The position numbers were made by a program, and so were the translations under genes. Positions 1 through 9,381 of a DNA stretch of 39,221 nt are shown piece after piece. The notes beneath the pieces are model-generated. The model worked only from the letters and a program-made list of their open reading frames with translations. It was not told where the DNA came from and made no database searches. Every line of letters begins with the position of its first letter. The stretch's first letter is position 1. This DNA comes from Verrucomicrobiota bacterium (GTDB lineage: Bacteria > Verrucomicrobiota > Verrucomicrobiia > Limisphaerales > JADLHS01): positions 1 to 39,221 of the forward strand of contig JANXWY010000369.1 of assembly GCA_025350905.1 (NCBI GenBank), written 5' to 3'.

Positions 1-372
1 TCAGCCTGAATCGACGTGGCCACCATCAAACCCGACCAGCGGTTCCAATTTGGATTTCGCACGGCCTCCGCTGGAAATTCGTGAGCAAAACATTTCCCCG
101 CCGCGAGCCCGGACCGCATCCATCAATCGAACCTACGGTCAAACTCCGGCATCCCAAGCTTGGCGAGCCCGTCTCCCCCGTTTGTGGGATACCGCGACTT
201 CCGCAAATCTGGCTAAATCGCATTCGTCGTCACTCCGACAATTGGATGGGAAAGTCATTAATTGACCACCCAGCGCGCGTGAATTTCGAAGGCACGCGCC
301 ACGAGCTGGGGGCGATGTGAAGACCCGAACGAACGACAGACAAATCACCGGACACGAACTCAAAGCAAACTC
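1..372. other. Left-edge region without a recognisable gene
   Basis: No recognisable family is seen on either strand. Plus frame 2 is open from the left edge to a stop at 263-265, so it could be the tail of an upstream gene, but the translation is rich in Pro, Arg and Ser and resembles random GC-rich sequence. The last 100 bases are probably the leader of the secreted-protein gene starting at 373. No good -35/-10 pair and no strong ribosome binding site precede that ATG. Confidence 0.3.
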
Positions 373-3300
373 ATGAAACGAAACTCACTCCCTCACTCGC
401 TCCGTCGCGGTCTGCTCGCGGTGCCCGCGGCGGCCTTGATGCTCGGCGCCGCGCAAGCCGCACAGGTTGGCCTCAACTTCCAAGACAATTACGGCGGCGC
501 GGCCTATGCCCCGGTGGTTGCTGGGCCGGCTTTTGGATTGGATTTGGCTCAGTGGTTCAACGTCCCGTCCGTCCTCAATTCGGAAAACGGGGGCGGCATT
601 TCCTCCAGCGCTGTCGCGCCGCTGCCCGGCGGGGGCGCGATCAACGTGGCTTGGTCCTGCGTTAATACCTATAGCATTTACAATCCCCTCCCCACCACCG
701 GGGACGAACAAGTAATTTACGGCTATCTGGATGACTCGGGTTCCGGGTATTCCGTCACCCTGTCGGGATTGCGCGGGTTTGCCTCTGCCTATTCAATCTC
801 AACGATTGCCTCCACGGATAGCGGATCGGCCTTCGAAGATGCGGCCGTCACGACCGCCAGTGTGACGAACCTCCTGCAGTATCTTAACAACTACCAATCC
901 GTGGTGTTCAACACCGGCCTGGCCGGCACCAGCACCGTCAGTTCCGTGATCACAACCCTGGCGGGGAATGACTCGGTAACCATCAAGGGCCTGCCCCGGA
1001 ACGGTACCAGCCGCTCCTGCCTCGCGGGCATCCTGATTGAATACACGCCGAGCAATAACAATCCACCGCTGATCGAAGTCAACCCGCAGTCACCCACGGG
1101 CAACCTTTATCCGGGCGGCTCGTTCGCCTTGAAATCGCTGGCTTCCGGCACGCCAACCCTGCATTACCAATGGCGTAAGGGCGGCGCGGAAATTCCAGGC
1201 GCCAACTTTCCCGACTACACCAACACCAGCACGGTGGTGGGGGACACGGGCGGCTACGATGTCGTCGTCACCAACAATTATGGCGGTGCGACCAGCACCG
1301 TCGCCCAAGTTACCATTTTGAACGTCGTCACGCCGGTGATCACCAAGAGCCCGCTCTCCCAGTCTCTGTATCAGGGTTATCCCGCGGTCTTCGCGGTCGA
1401 GGCGACCGGCGGTCAACTGAGCTATCAATGGAAGTCTAACGGGGTCACGGTTTCCGGCGCCACCAACGCGAGTTTCACTCTGCCGAGTATCTCCACCAAT
1501 AACGCCGGCACGTACAGTGTTGCCGTCAGCAATCCGGTCGGACCCGTGGCCGCGGCCGCGGCCGCCCTCACGGTCAAGGTACCTACCCCCGGCAGCTATG
1601 AAGCTGTCGTAGCCGGCACCAAACCCGCGCTCTGGTTGCGCTACGGTGAAACGGGCCCGGTGTTACAGGACACCGCGGCCAACGCGGGCAGCTTGGGCGC
1701 GAATGGCACGGGCTTGTATAGCGGCAGCGTCGCGCAACTGGTCACCGGAGCCCTCGTGGGCAGTACTAACCGGGCGGCAACTTTGAGCGGCGGCAAAATA
1801 ACGGTGCCGTTCAATGCCGCCCTGAATCCCGCGGGGACGTTCACCGTCGATTGTTGGATCAATCCCAACGCAAGTGGCACCGGCCTGATCGTGCAGGAGA
1901 TGATCAACGGCGAAAACCCGAATAATACGAGCGACCGCTCCGGCTGGGCCTTACGCCAGAACAACACGGGTTTACGGTTCTATGTCGGTGCGGAATCCGG
2001 GGCCCCGTTTTATTACTACTACACCACCGCAAACGGCGTCATCACTTCCGGGGTATGGCAACACGTCGCCGTGGTTTATGACGATCTCGCTCCTAGCATC
2101 TACATCAATGGGGTTCTAGCCCCCGTCACTGTGACCCGGCAGGATAATGTGCCCATGACGCAGCCGGAAATTGATGCCATCCGCATCGTGCCCAACTTCG
2201 CCGCCCCGTTGATCATCGGGGATCGCGGCTACGGCGGGTGGACCTTTGCGGGTTCCGTGGATGAGGTGGCGCTTTATCCCTCCGCGCTGACGCCGACGCA
2301 ATTGCTGGCCCATTACCAAAACGGCACGAATGCGACGCCGACGCCCGCCTACGATACGCTCGTCAACAGCGAAGGTGCGGTTGAATATCTGAGACTCAAT
2401 GACCCCGTCAACCTTTCGCCCGCCGCCAACGCTGGCACCTGGGGTGCCGCTTGGACGGGTACCTATAATGACGCGGGTGGCGTCCTGGGCAGTCCCATGA
2501 TCGCCAAAGGTGCCGCCGGCCCCCGGCCGGCAAGTTACCCAGGTTTTGCCTCCGACAATGACTCGGTCACCATGACCAACGGCTTCGGCAGCTCTCCGGC
2601 GTTTGGTATCACCACGGACACCCTCACGGTGACCTGCTGGATCAAGCGCGAAGCGGTTTTCAGTACCGGCGATCTGAGCTGGCTCGCCTGGGTTGGGTCG
2701 GGCGGCATGCACCTGAACTTGACCACTTCGCCCACCCCCGGCGAGCTGCGTTATCACTGGGACGGCACCCAATGGGATTGGGGTTCGGGCCTGATTGTGC
2801 CCGCCGACGTCTGGACGTTTTGCGCGATGGTGTTGCAGCCAGACCAAGTCACTTTTTACATGTCCGACGGAAATAGCCTGCTCCAATCCGGTCGCGCGGC
2901 CATCCACACACCGCATTTATTGAGCACGCCGCCCGGCTTCGGCGGCGGCGGCGGGGGAAGCTCCGCTCGCAATTATATAGGACAAATTGATGAATCAACG
3001 TTCTATGATCGGGCCCTAACCCCGAGTGAAATCACGACGCTGTTCATGGTCGGCACCGGCGCTCCGCTCACGGTTGGCTTGGTGCCGGGCGGCACCATCG
3101 TTGATTCCAAACCGGTCGGCACGCCCAACCCTGGCGCGAATTATCTCACGACCTGGCAGGCTGTCAGCCCTGGTACGCCGGTAAGTCGCACGGGCGTCGA
3201 ACAGTTCATCGCGGCGACCAACAGCCAGATCAAAGTCCCGGCCAGTGCCGACTTTAATTCCACCGCCGGCACTTTCACGTTCTGGGTGCGCGTGCCCGTG

Positions 3301-3909
3301 GCTGGCCTGCCTGGCCCGGGCAACGAAGGGGCGATCCTCGTGGACCGCCGCACTGACCAGGGCATGGTGATCCTGCTCAATGATGCCGGCAATATCGCGG
3401 TTCAGTGGACGGGCGACACCAATACGTTAACCTCTGGTGCCAACCTGGTGGATGACACCTGGCATCTCGTCGCTGTCACCTACAATCAAGCCAATGGCGC
3501 TCCGGTTGAGATTCTGATCGATGGCGTTGCGTCCGGTTCGCAGGCTAATTCGTCCACCTGGTCCTGGCCGACGGCGCAGCCCGTCGAACTCGGGCGGTCC
3601 CACGATACTTATTGGAAACGCTATGACGGCCAGCTGGACGACTTCCGTATTTACAATCGCGTCCTGACTCAAGGAGAGATCGCGACCATCTATTCGGGCG
3701 ACGCATTGGTGGACAATGCGGCCCTCAAATTGCGTTTCAACTTTAGCACTGCGGGCTCCGGCAATTCGGTGACGTGGCCTTTTGGGACGCTACTCAGTTC
3801 GCCGGTACTGGGCCCGGCCGCCATTTGGACCCCCGTGCTGGGGGCCGAGGTACCGGTTTATCCCATCTTCCCAACGGGACCAGCGCAGTTCTTCCGCGCG
3901 ACACCGTAA
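373..3909 (+). CDS. Secreted Ig-like and LamG (concanavalin A-like) repeat protein
   Basis: This is a 1178-residue exported protein with a clear Sec signal peptide: basic start MKRN, hydrophobic core and a likely cut after AAQAA near residue 30. Two immunoglobulin-like domains follow at about 230-314 and 317-402, each with the YQW and GxYxVxVxN pattern. Three LamG-like domains lie at about 410-653, 655-896 and 940-1110, recognisable by FTVDCWI, GxWxHVAVVYD and GxxDEVxxYxxALT motifs. The C-terminus ends in PAQFFRATP, a tail style common in Verrucomicrobia exported proteins. Such domains usually bind carbohydrates or mediate adhesion; no catalytic domain is visible. An intrinsic terminator lies 20 bases after the stop, so the gene is probably a single transcription unit. 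The exact ligand cannot be told from sequence. Confidence 0.9.
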   Translation: MKRNSLPHSLRRGLLAVPAAALMLGAAQAAQVGLNFQDNYGGAAYAPVVAGPAFGLDLAQWFNVPSVLNSENGGGISSSAVAPLPGGGAINVAWSCVNTYSIYNPLPTTGDEQVIYGYLDDSGSGYSVTLSGLRGFASAYSISTIASTDSGSAFEDAAVTTASVTNLLQYLNNYQSVVFNTGLAGTSTVSSVITTLAGNDSVTIKGLPRNGTSRSCLAGILIEYTPSNNNPPLIEVNPQSPTGNLYPGGSFALKSLASGTPTLHYQWRKGGAEIPGANFPDYTNTSTVVGDTGGYDVVVTNNYGGATSTVAQVTILNVVTPVITKSPLSQSLYQGYPAVFAVEATGGQLSYQWKSNGVTVSGATNASFTLPSISTNNAGTYSVAVSNPVGPVAAAAAALTVKVPTPGSYEAVVAGTKPALWLRYGETGPVLQDTAANAGSLGANGTGLYSGSVAQLVTGALVGSTNRAATLSGGKITVPFNAALNPAGTFTVDCWINPNASGTGLIVQEMINGENPNNTSDRSGWALRQNNTGLRFYVGAESGAPFYYYYTTANGVITSGVWQHVAVVYDDLAPSIYINGVLAPVTVTRQDNVPMTQPEIDAIRIVPNFAAPLIIGDRGYGGWTFAGSVDEVALYPSALTPTQLLAHYQNGTNATPTPAYDTLVNSEGAVEYLRLNDPVNLSPAANAGTWGAAWTGTYNDAGGVLGSPMIAKGAAGPRPASYPGFASDNDSVTMTNGFGSSPAFGITTDTLTVTCWIKREAVFSTGDLSWLAWVGSGGMHLNLTTSPTPGELRYHWDGTQWDWGSGLIVPADVWTFCAMVLQPDQVTFYMSDGNSLLQSGRAAIHTPHLLSTPPGFGGGGGGSSARNYIGQIDESTFYDRALTPSEITTLFMVGTGAPLTVGLVPGGTIVDSKPVGTPNPGANYLTTWQAVSPGTPVSRTGVEQFIAATNSQIKVPASADFNSTAGTFTFWVRVPVAGLPGPGNEGAILVDRRTDQGMVILLNDAGNIAVQWTGDTNTLTSGANLVDDTWHLVAVTYNQANGAPVEILIDGVASGSQANSSTWSWPTAQPVELGRSHDTYWKRYDGQLDDFRIYNRVLTQGEIATIYSGDALVDNAALKLRFNFSTAGSGNSVTWPFGTLLSSPVLGPAAIWTPVLGAEVPVYPIFPTGPAQFFRATP

Positions 3910-3928
3910 GCTTGAAGTAGTTTCCGCC

Positions 3929-3960
3929 GCGGCCGGGAAGCAATTCCCGGCCGCTTTTTT
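3929..3960 (+). terminator. Strong rho-independent terminator
   Basis: A perfect 11-bp stem, GCGGCCGGGAA paired with TTCCCGGCCGC, encloses a GCAA tetraloop of GNRA type and is followed directly by six T residues. It starts 20 bases after the stop of the Ig/LamG gene and separates it from the sulfotransferase gene. It is the clearest intrinsic terminator in the window. Confidence 0.93.
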
Positions 3961-4051
3961 ATGTACGGATAAAGCGGATGGTTCCGACGGAGTCAATGCC
4001 CGTGCAGTTTGCCTTGCAGGCCGAAACCGTTTCCCCGATAAACTGCCGCCG

Positions 4052-5617
4052 ATGCAAAACGATCAGGCCAAATTGCAGCGCTCACCCCGTGATCTCGCCC
4101 GTTGGCAAAAGGCGCAGGAACAATTGCTCTCCGGACGACCCGGTCCGGCGCTTGCCGGTTATCGCGATCTCGTACGGCGGCATCCGGGCATCCCCGCGCT
4201 GTGGTTCGAATTGGGGAACGCCGCGTCCGGAGAATTGGATTTCACGCTGGCCAACCAGGCGTATCGGCAGGCGTTGGAGCTGTCCCCGCGCGACGCAGCC
4301 TTGCTCGGCATGATCGGCCACCAATACCAGAGCCTCCGACAATTGGATGATGCGCGGAGTTGTTACGAACGCGCGGTCACCGCTGCGCCGGACCAAGTCG
4401 ACGCGCGCATCAACCTGGCCGTGTGGTTCGAGAAAGAACGTCGCTTGGCGGAGGCGTGGGAATGTGTCGCGGCCTGCCAGGCGAAACATCCCCACGACGA
4501 TCAGGTGCGATATTTCCGGGCGTTCCTGCTGCATCGTCAGAAAAAAGATACGCAAGCGGAGACAGAACTGCGCGATTTGATCCGCGACGGCCCGCAGTAT
4601 CCCTACGTGAAATACGCCGCCCGTCACCTGCTCGGGGTCGTGCTGGACCAGCTGGGCCAATACGACGAGGCGATGCGCTGGCTGCTCGAAGCCAAGGCGC
4701 AGGTGCGGACCATCACCGACACCAAGTTGCTGGAGCAAAGTTATGACGAGAGCGATCGTCAGCGGCGCGCGCTGCTCGCGGACTTGACGCCCGCCATGAT
4801 TCGCCGCTGGCGGGAGGAAGCGCCCGCCACCAACGAGCGTTTTCAAATTGCGTTTCTCGGCGGCCACCCGCGCAGCGGCACCACTTTACTGGAACAGATT
4901 CTGGATGCGCACCCGGAAGTACTGGCGTTCGACGAACCGGTGGCGTTCGGTCAAGAGATCACCAATCGGATCAATTTGTCGCCGCTGCGAAGCGCCTCGG
5001 CCTTGACCACGCTGGACACGCTGCCGGTGGCCCAGCGGGCGGAGCTGCGTCAGCGCTATATCAAGAGTCTCCTGCGGGAGATACCCGGCGAACCGACCGC
5101 GCGGGTGTTGCTGGACAAAAACCCCTCGCCCACGATGTCGCTCAATATCTGGCTGCGGGTGTTTCCCGAATTGAAAGTCATCATTGCCCTTCGGGATCCG
5201 CGCGACGTGGTGATCAGTTGCTTTTTCCTGAACATCATGCTCAATGCCACCAATGCGAATTTCCTCAGTCTCGAACGCACGGCGAAACACTACGCCGATC
5301 TCATGGATGTCTGGCTGCGGATGCGGGAACTGGGCAGCTTCGATTGGATCGAGACCCGCTACGAGGATGTGGTGACGAATCTGGCGGAAGAAGGCCGCAA
5401 GGTCACGGAATTCCTCGGTCTAGCCTGGCATCCCGACCAATTGCATTACCCCGAGAGGGCGCGGCGGAAAGTGCTCTTCGCGCCGACCTACCACGACGTG
5501 ACGCATCCGGTTTACAAACGCGCCGTGGGGCGGTGGGAGCGTTACGCGGCAGCGCTGGAGCCGGTCCAGTCAAAGTTGGCGCCGTACTGCCGGGCCTTTG
5601 GTTATTCGGCGAGCTAG
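4052..5617 (+). CDS. TPR-repeat sulfotransferase
   Basis: This 521-residue protein joins an N-terminal tetratricopeptide region (about residues 10-235) to a C-terminal sulfotransferase domain of the Sulfotransfer_3 type (about 265-510). The PAPS 5'-phosphosulfate loop is seen as GGHPRSGTTLLEQ near residue 269. The 3'-phosphate binding motif is RDPRDVVIS, starting at Arg381. The enzyme should move a sulfuryl group from PAPS to an unknown acceptor, with the TPRs binding a protein or peptide partner. The frame is open upstream to 3782, but that part overlaps the previous gene and the terminator, so the ATG at 4052 (MQNDQAK) is chosen; it lacks a good Shine-Dalgarno. No signal peptide is seen, so it is probably cytoplasmic. 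Acceptor and pathway are unknown. Confidence 0.9.
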   Translation: MQNDQAKLQRSPRDLARWQKAQEQLLSGRPGPALAGYRDLVRRHPGIPALWFELGNAASGELDFTLANQAYRQALELSPRDAALLGMIGHQYQSLRQLDDARSCYERAVTAAPDQVDARINLAVWFEKERRLAEAWECVAACQAKHPHDDQVRYFRAFLLHRQKKDTQAETELRDLIRDGPQYPYVKYAARHLLGVVLDQLGQYDEAMRWLLEAKAQVRTITDTKLLEQSYDESDRQRRALLADLTPAMIRRWREEAPATNERFQIAFLGGHPRSGTTLLEQILDAHPEVLAFDEPVAFGQEITNRINLSPLRSASALTTLDTLPVAQRAELRQRYIKSLLREIPGEPTARVLLDKNPSPTMSLNIWLRVFPELKVIIALRDPRDVVISCFFLNIMLNATNANFLSLERTAKHYADLMDVWLRMRELGSFDWIETRYEDVVTNLAEEGRKVTEFLGLAWHPDQLHYPERARRKVLFAPTYHDVTHPVYKRAVGRWERYAAALEPVQSKLAPYCRAFGYSAS

Positions 5618-5907
5618 GCGCATGCGCAAGTTGGAGACGTCGGCGACGTTTCGAGATCACCGCCGGCCGTGACGGCCCCCCGTCCTCCAGCAACCCAATG
5701 ATGCTTCCGTCAGGCTTGAACCGGCGTCTACCTAAAATTGGGGGTAGCCATTCCATGAGGCCCGTGGTAACAACACGAGATAAGAATCTGATCCACCCGC
5801 TTGATTACCGAACGGCGCGCGAAAATTGACAAGCTGATCGATTACTGGAATGCTGCAGGCAAAGCATACAAAGTCGCCACCACAAGACAAGAACCCGAGA
5901 AATCATT
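5618..5907. other. Intergenic region with a coding-like minus-strand remnant
   Basis: There is no complete gene here. On the minus strand a frame opens at an ATG at 5756 and reads a protein-like stretch (MEWLPPILGRRRFKPDGS, then GLLEDGGPSRPAVISKRRRR) as far as about 5625, where it runs antisense into the sulfotransferase gene. The residue mix looks more like a real coding sequence than the usual shadow frames, so it may be the remnant of a gene or a dispersed short repeat. I do not recognise the family. A candidate promoter for the pseudopilin gene lies near the right end. Confidence 0.3.
5826..5854 (+). promoter_or_regulatory. Candidate sigma70-type promoter for the pseudopilin gene
   Basis: A perfect TTGACA at 5826-5831 is followed after 17 bases by AATGCT at 5849-5854, which matches only three of six -10 consensus positions. 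It lies 54 bases before the ATG at 5908. The spacing is ideal but the -10 is weak, so this is a candidate only. Confidence 0.35.
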
Positions 5908-6621
5908 ATGAAAAAAGAGCCATTGCCCCGGTCGACCGAATTGGCCCGCGCCTTTACGTTGATCGAGCTGCTTGTGGTCATCGCCATCATCGCGATTCTG
6001 GCGGCCATGCTGTTACCCGCGCTATCCAAGGCGAAGGAGCAAGCGCGACGCATTGCCTGCATCAACAATCTAAAGCAAGTTTCCCTGGCTTCGCATCTCT
6101 ACGCGGGTGATTTTCGTGATTATGTTCCGTTCCCTAATTGGGAATCCGGAGCAAACGGCGTAGCCGGTTGGTTGACCATGGCGCCCTACAACAGTAACGA
6201 CACGCAGACCAACCTCCAGAAGGGAGTGCTATGGCAGTACATCAAAGCCGCCCCGACTTTTCGCTGCCCGTCAGTGAACATCACCACCGCCAGCTTCAAG
6301 TTGCGGGAGAACAAGCTGAGTGATTACATCATGAACGGCGCGGCTTGCAATTTCTCCGATCCGCCGAACAATAAGTGGTACAAGTCCACGCAATTCAAGC
6401 CGGACGCGATCCTCTATTGGATGGGGCCGGACAGCGTCAACTATAACGACGGCTCCAATAGTCCGGACGAACCCATCTCACGTCTTCACAGTGACGGTTC
6501 CCCCTTTGGCATTGTGGACGGTCACGTGGAATTCATGAAATTCAAAGTGTATCGGGCTCTCCAACTTTATGAGTTCAACAGCAATCCGCAGCGGGGACGG
6601 TTTTACTGCACCCCACGCTGA
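5908..6621 (+). CDS. Type II secretion-like pseudopilin (prepilin N-terminal methylation domain)
   Basis: This 237-residue protein carries a short basic leader and a class III prepilin motif, [19 protein letters not shown], followed by CINNLKQ. This is the signature of the large pseudopilin-like families of Verrucomicrobia, Planctomycetes and Lentisphaerae. The residue before the cleavage site is Ala instead of the usual Gly. The C-terminal part contains [20 protein letters not shown], matching the H-x-DG style end of this family. After processing by a prepilin peptidase the hydrophobic helix would stay in the inner membrane or join a pseudopilus. No other type II secretion gene is in the window, so its partner machinery is elsewhere. 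The start ATG directly precedes the leader; only a weak GAG lies upstream. Confidence 0.9.
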   Translation: MKKEPLPRSTELARAFTLIELLVVIAIIAILAAMLLPALSKAKEQARRIACINNLKQVSLASHLYAGDFRDYVPFPNWESGANGVAGWLTMAPYNSNDTQTNLQKGVLWQYIKAAPTFRCPSVNITTASFKLRENKLSDYIMNGAACNFSDPPNNKWYKSTQFKPDAILYWMGPDSVNYNDGSNSPDEPISRLHSDGSPFGIVDGHVEFMKFKVYRALQLYEFNSNPQRGRFYCTPR

Positions 6622-6678
6622 TTGACCAATCGTCAGTCTGACGCACGAATCTTTCACCACCCCTTGGACCTGAATATT

Positions 6679-7077
6679 ATGAATAAAATCGCACGCTTAT
6701 TCGCCTTCTTCTTTGTCGTCACCTTGCTGGGCGCTGGGTGTGCCAAACATGATTCCAACCAGGCGGCTATCGAATTGGAAAAAGCCTTTCAACCAAATGC
6801 GGCAACTGCCACGCCCGCAACCGCGGGCACTCCAACGACCCCGCAAACAGAAGTGAATAAGAGTATAAACCAGGCCATCACAGCGATTCGTGCGAAGTCA
6901 TACGACGATGCGTTTTATACGTTGCGTTCCGTACAGACCGCACCAAACATCACGGTTGACCAGTACTCCGCGATCGAGGCAGCTCGGCTCGCTGTCGAAC
7001 GCGAAGTCGCAAACAAGGCAGCCGCGGGAGATCCCGTCGCATTAAAAGCGCTCCGCGCCATCCAGCAGTCCCACTGA
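6679..7077 (+). CDS. Small putative lipoprotein of unknown function
   Basis: This 132-residue protein begins with a lipoprotein signal, MNKIARLF, then a hydrophobic stretch ending TLLGAGC, so Cys21 is the likely lipidated residue. Gly at -3 is less usual than Leu but fits the general lipobox pattern. After a Thr/Pro/Ala-rich linker (about residues 40-60) comes a predicted helical region with KSYDDAFYTLRSVQ, reminiscent of a single TPR-like helix pair. The frame is open from 6622, but the ATG at 6679 is the one that gives a proper signal peptide. It follows the pseudopilin gene by 57 bases and may share its transcript. I do not recognise a named family. Confidence 0.75.
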   Translation: MNKIARLFAFFFVVTLLGAGCAKHDSNQAAIELEKAFQPNAATATPATAGTPTTPQTEVNKSINQAITAIRAKSYDDAFYTLRSVQTAPNITVDQYSAIEAARLAVEREVANKAAAGDPVALKALRAIQQSH

Positions 7078-7333
7078 ACGTGAGTTTGCCGCGCGAGCCA
7101 GCCGGGTTGGCGCGAGTTCCTTCGGCAGTCAGTACAATCACAACCGCTACCTCCGCTAACGCTTCTTGCCGCGCAAAGATTGACTCGGATGATCGGTTGA
7201 CGTTTACGCGGTTTGCAACCGGCCAGCCTCGACCACGGGTCAGCGACGGCTCATAAATCAAGCGGGCCGAACCCCACATTTGGGGGATTGCCAGACCCAC
7301 CCTTGAAACCAGATGCTGGGGCCGGTCAACTTT

Positions 7334-8359
7334 ATGAAAGCATTGGCAAAAACCAAACCTGAACCCGGCCTTCAGCTCGTGGACGTCCCGGAGCCAGCGA
7401 TCGGAATCAACGACGTCCTCATTCGGGTCCAGCGCACCGGTATCTGCGGCACGGACCTGCACATTTACAAGTGGGATGCCTGGGCCCAAAAAACGATCCC
7501 CGTGCCGATGGTGGTGGGACACGAATTCGTCGGCGAGATCGTCGCGGTCGGCGGCAACGTCAATGACTTCACCGTGGGCGATGTCGTCAGCGGCGAAGGT
7601 CACGTCGTGTGCGGACGCTGTCGCAACTGCATGGCGGGGCGCCGCCATCTCTGCGCGGATACGAAAGGTGTGGGCGTGAACCGGCCCGGGGCGTTCGCCG
7701 AATATCTGTCGCTGCCCATGACCAATGTCTGGCAACACTCACCGGGTGTGGATCGCGATGTGGCCTCGATTTTTGACCCGTTCGGCAACGCGGTCCATAC
7801 CGCGCTTTCCTTTCCGGTGCTGGGCGAAGATGTGTTGATCACCGGCGCGGGGCCCATCGGCATCATGGCCGCCGCCATTGTGAAACATGCGGGCGCGCGC
7901 TTCGTCGTCGTCACCGACGTGAATGATTATCGACTCGCGTTGGCCAAAAAAATGGGAGCGACCGTGGCGCTCAACGTCCGGACGGGCAACGTGCGCGACG
8001 TGCAAAAGCAACTGGGCATGAAGGAAGGCTTCGACGTCGGGCTGGAAATGTCGGGCAATCCGGTCGCGTTCCGGGACTTGATTGACAATATGTGCCACGG
8101 CGGCAAGATCGCGATGCTGGGCATTCCGGCGGAGCAAATGGCGATTGATTGGAACAAGGTCGTTTTCAACATGCTTACGATCAAAGGCATTTACGGCCGG
8201 GAAATGTATGAGACCTGGTATCAGATGAGCGTAATGCTGGAGAGCGGGCTGAACATCGCGCCCGTCATCACTCACCGCCTCCCCTACACCGAATACGAAA
8301 GCGGTTTCGCAGCAATGAAAAGCGGCGAGTGCGGCAAAGTAATTTTGAATTGGCGTTGA
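7334..8359 (+). CDS. tdh: L-threonine 3-dehydrogenase
   Basis: The enzyme oxidises L-threonine with NAD+ to 2-amino-3-ketobutyrate, which Kbl then cleaves with CoA to glycine and acetyl-CoA. The 341-residue length equals that of E. coli Tdh and the sequence matches it closely throughout. Zinc ligands fall at family positions: catalytic Cys38, His63 and Glu64, and structural Cys93, Cys96, Cys99 and Cys107. The nucleotide-binding [10 protein letters not shown] motif and the KGIYGREM segment are present. The ATG at 7334 is chosen over 7313 because MKALAKTK aligns with the E. coli start. The next gene begins 35 bases after the stop. The usual partner kbl is not adjacent but lies 3.9 kb downstream on the same strand. 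Confidence 0.97.
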   Translation: MKALAKTKPEPGLQLVDVPEPAIGINDVLIRVQRTGICGTDLHIYKWDAWAQKTIPVPMVVGHEFVGEIVAVGGNVNDFTVGDVVSGEGHVVCGRCRNCMAGRRHLCADTKGVGVNRPGAFAEYLSLPMTNVWQHSPGVDRDVASIFDPFGNAVHTALSFPVLGEDVLITGAGPIGIMAAAIVKHAGARFVVVTDVNDYRLALAKKMGATVALNVRTGNVRDVQKQLGMKEGFDVGLEMSGNPVAFRDLIDNMCHGGKIAMLGIPAEQMAIDWNKVVFNMLTIKGIYGREMYETWYQMSVMLESGLNIAPVITHRLPYTEYESGFAAMKSGECGKVILNWR

Positions 8360-8394
8360 GCCAGCAACTCGAGCGGATCCGCGAGAACGGCGCC

Positions 8395-9375
8395 ATGAAT
8401 TCCTCATCGTCCTCCATCCCCGAGCGAGCCGCGGCCGTGCTCTCGCTCATTGGCAACACGCCGCTCGTGCCGCTGCGCTTTGAACCGGAAGGCATCACTC
8501 TGCTCGCCAAATGCGAGTTCCTCAACCCGAGCGGCAACATCAAAGATCGTCTGGCCAAGACGGTCTTGGTGGAGGCGAAGGAACACGGGCGGCTGCGGAC
8601 GGATTCGATCATCTTGGAATGTAGCAGCGGCAATACCGGCATTGCGCTGGCGATGGTCGGCGCTGCCCTCGGTCATCGCGTGACTATCCTCATGTCGGCC
8701 AGCGCCAGCGAGGAGCGCCGGCGGTTGATCCGACAACTGGGCGCGGAACTGATTTTGTTCGACAGCGGCGGCATGTATCAGACTGGCATCCAAATGTCTC
8801 ACCAGCTGGCGGCAGAGGACCCGCGCTATTTTCTCCCGCGCCAGTTTGAGAACCCGTTGAACGTGACGGACCACGAACACGGCACCGGTCAGGAAATCCT
8901 GCGCCAGGTGGGCGGACCGATTGATGCCTTCGTGACGGGATTCGGCACGGGGGGCACGCTGGCCGGCTGCGGGAAAGCCATCAAGCACCGCTGGCCCAAC
9001 GCCCGGATCCTCGCCATGGAACCAGCCGAACAGGCGTTGCTGGCCGGTGAATGTCCCTGTTGCCATTTCATTGAGGGCGTGGCGGACGGATTCGTTCCCG
9101 CCCTGCTGCGCGATGCGCCGCTCGATGGCGAAGTCAAAGTGCGAAGCGCCGCGGCCATGGCCATGACCGTGCGGCTGCATCAGGAATTTGGTTTGCTGGT
9201 GGGCACCAGTTCCGGCGCCAACGTCGTCGCCGCACTGCAGACGGCCCGCGAACTGGGCCCGCACGCGACCGTCGTCACGCTGCTGTGCGATCGCGCCGAG
9301 CGCTACTTTAGCACACCGTTGTTTGCCCACGCGCTGCCCGCACCCCTGCTCGCCCCGAAGCCGGAGCCAATTTAA
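8395..9375 (+). CDS. Cysteine synthase-like PLP enzyme (CysK/CysM family)
   Basis: This 326-residue fold-type II PLP enzyme probably makes cysteine from O-acetylserine, or from a related activated serine, and sulfide. The PLP lysine is Lys50 in NPSGNIKDR, the substrate loop reads CSSGNTGIALA, the phosphate-binding glycine loop is GTGGTLAGCG, and the C-terminal TSSGAN and ERYFST motifs are present. There is no CBS domain. An unusual GECPCC segment sits just before the conserved EGVADGF motif. The open frame reaches back to 8329, overlapping tdh, but the ATG at 8395 gives the usual family N-terminus. It lies between tdh and a DUF3472 gene that starts 6 bases after its stop, so these three are probably one operon. 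Whether it is CysK, CysM or a cystathionine synthase cannot be decided here. Confidence 0.88.
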   Translation: MNSSSSSIPERAAAVLSLIGNTPLVPLRFEPEGITLLAKCEFLNPSGNIKDRLAKTVLVEAKEHGRLRTDSIILECSSGNTGIALAMVGAALGHRVTILMSASASEERRRLIRQLGAELILFDSGGMYQTGIQMSHQLAAEDPRYFLPRQFENPLNVTDHEHGTGQEILRQVGGPIDAFVTGFGTGGTLAGCGKAIKHRWPNARILAMEPAEQALLAGECPCCHFIEGVADGFVPALLRDAPLDGEVKVRSAAAMAMTVRLHQEFGLLVGTSSGANVVAALQTARELGPHATVVTLLCDRAERYFSTPLFAHALPAPLLAPKPEPI

Positions 9376-9381
9376 TAACCA

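Noticed and set aside
1548-1569. Alternating GC repeat encoding a run of Ala in the Ig/LamG protein
   Set aside because: It lies inside the Ig-to-LamG junction and is a simple low-complexity codon run, not a separate element.
3782-4051. N-terminal extension of the sulfotransferase ORF
   Set aside because: It overlaps the end of the Ig/LamG gene and the intrinsic terminator; the ATG at 4052 starts the recognisable protein.
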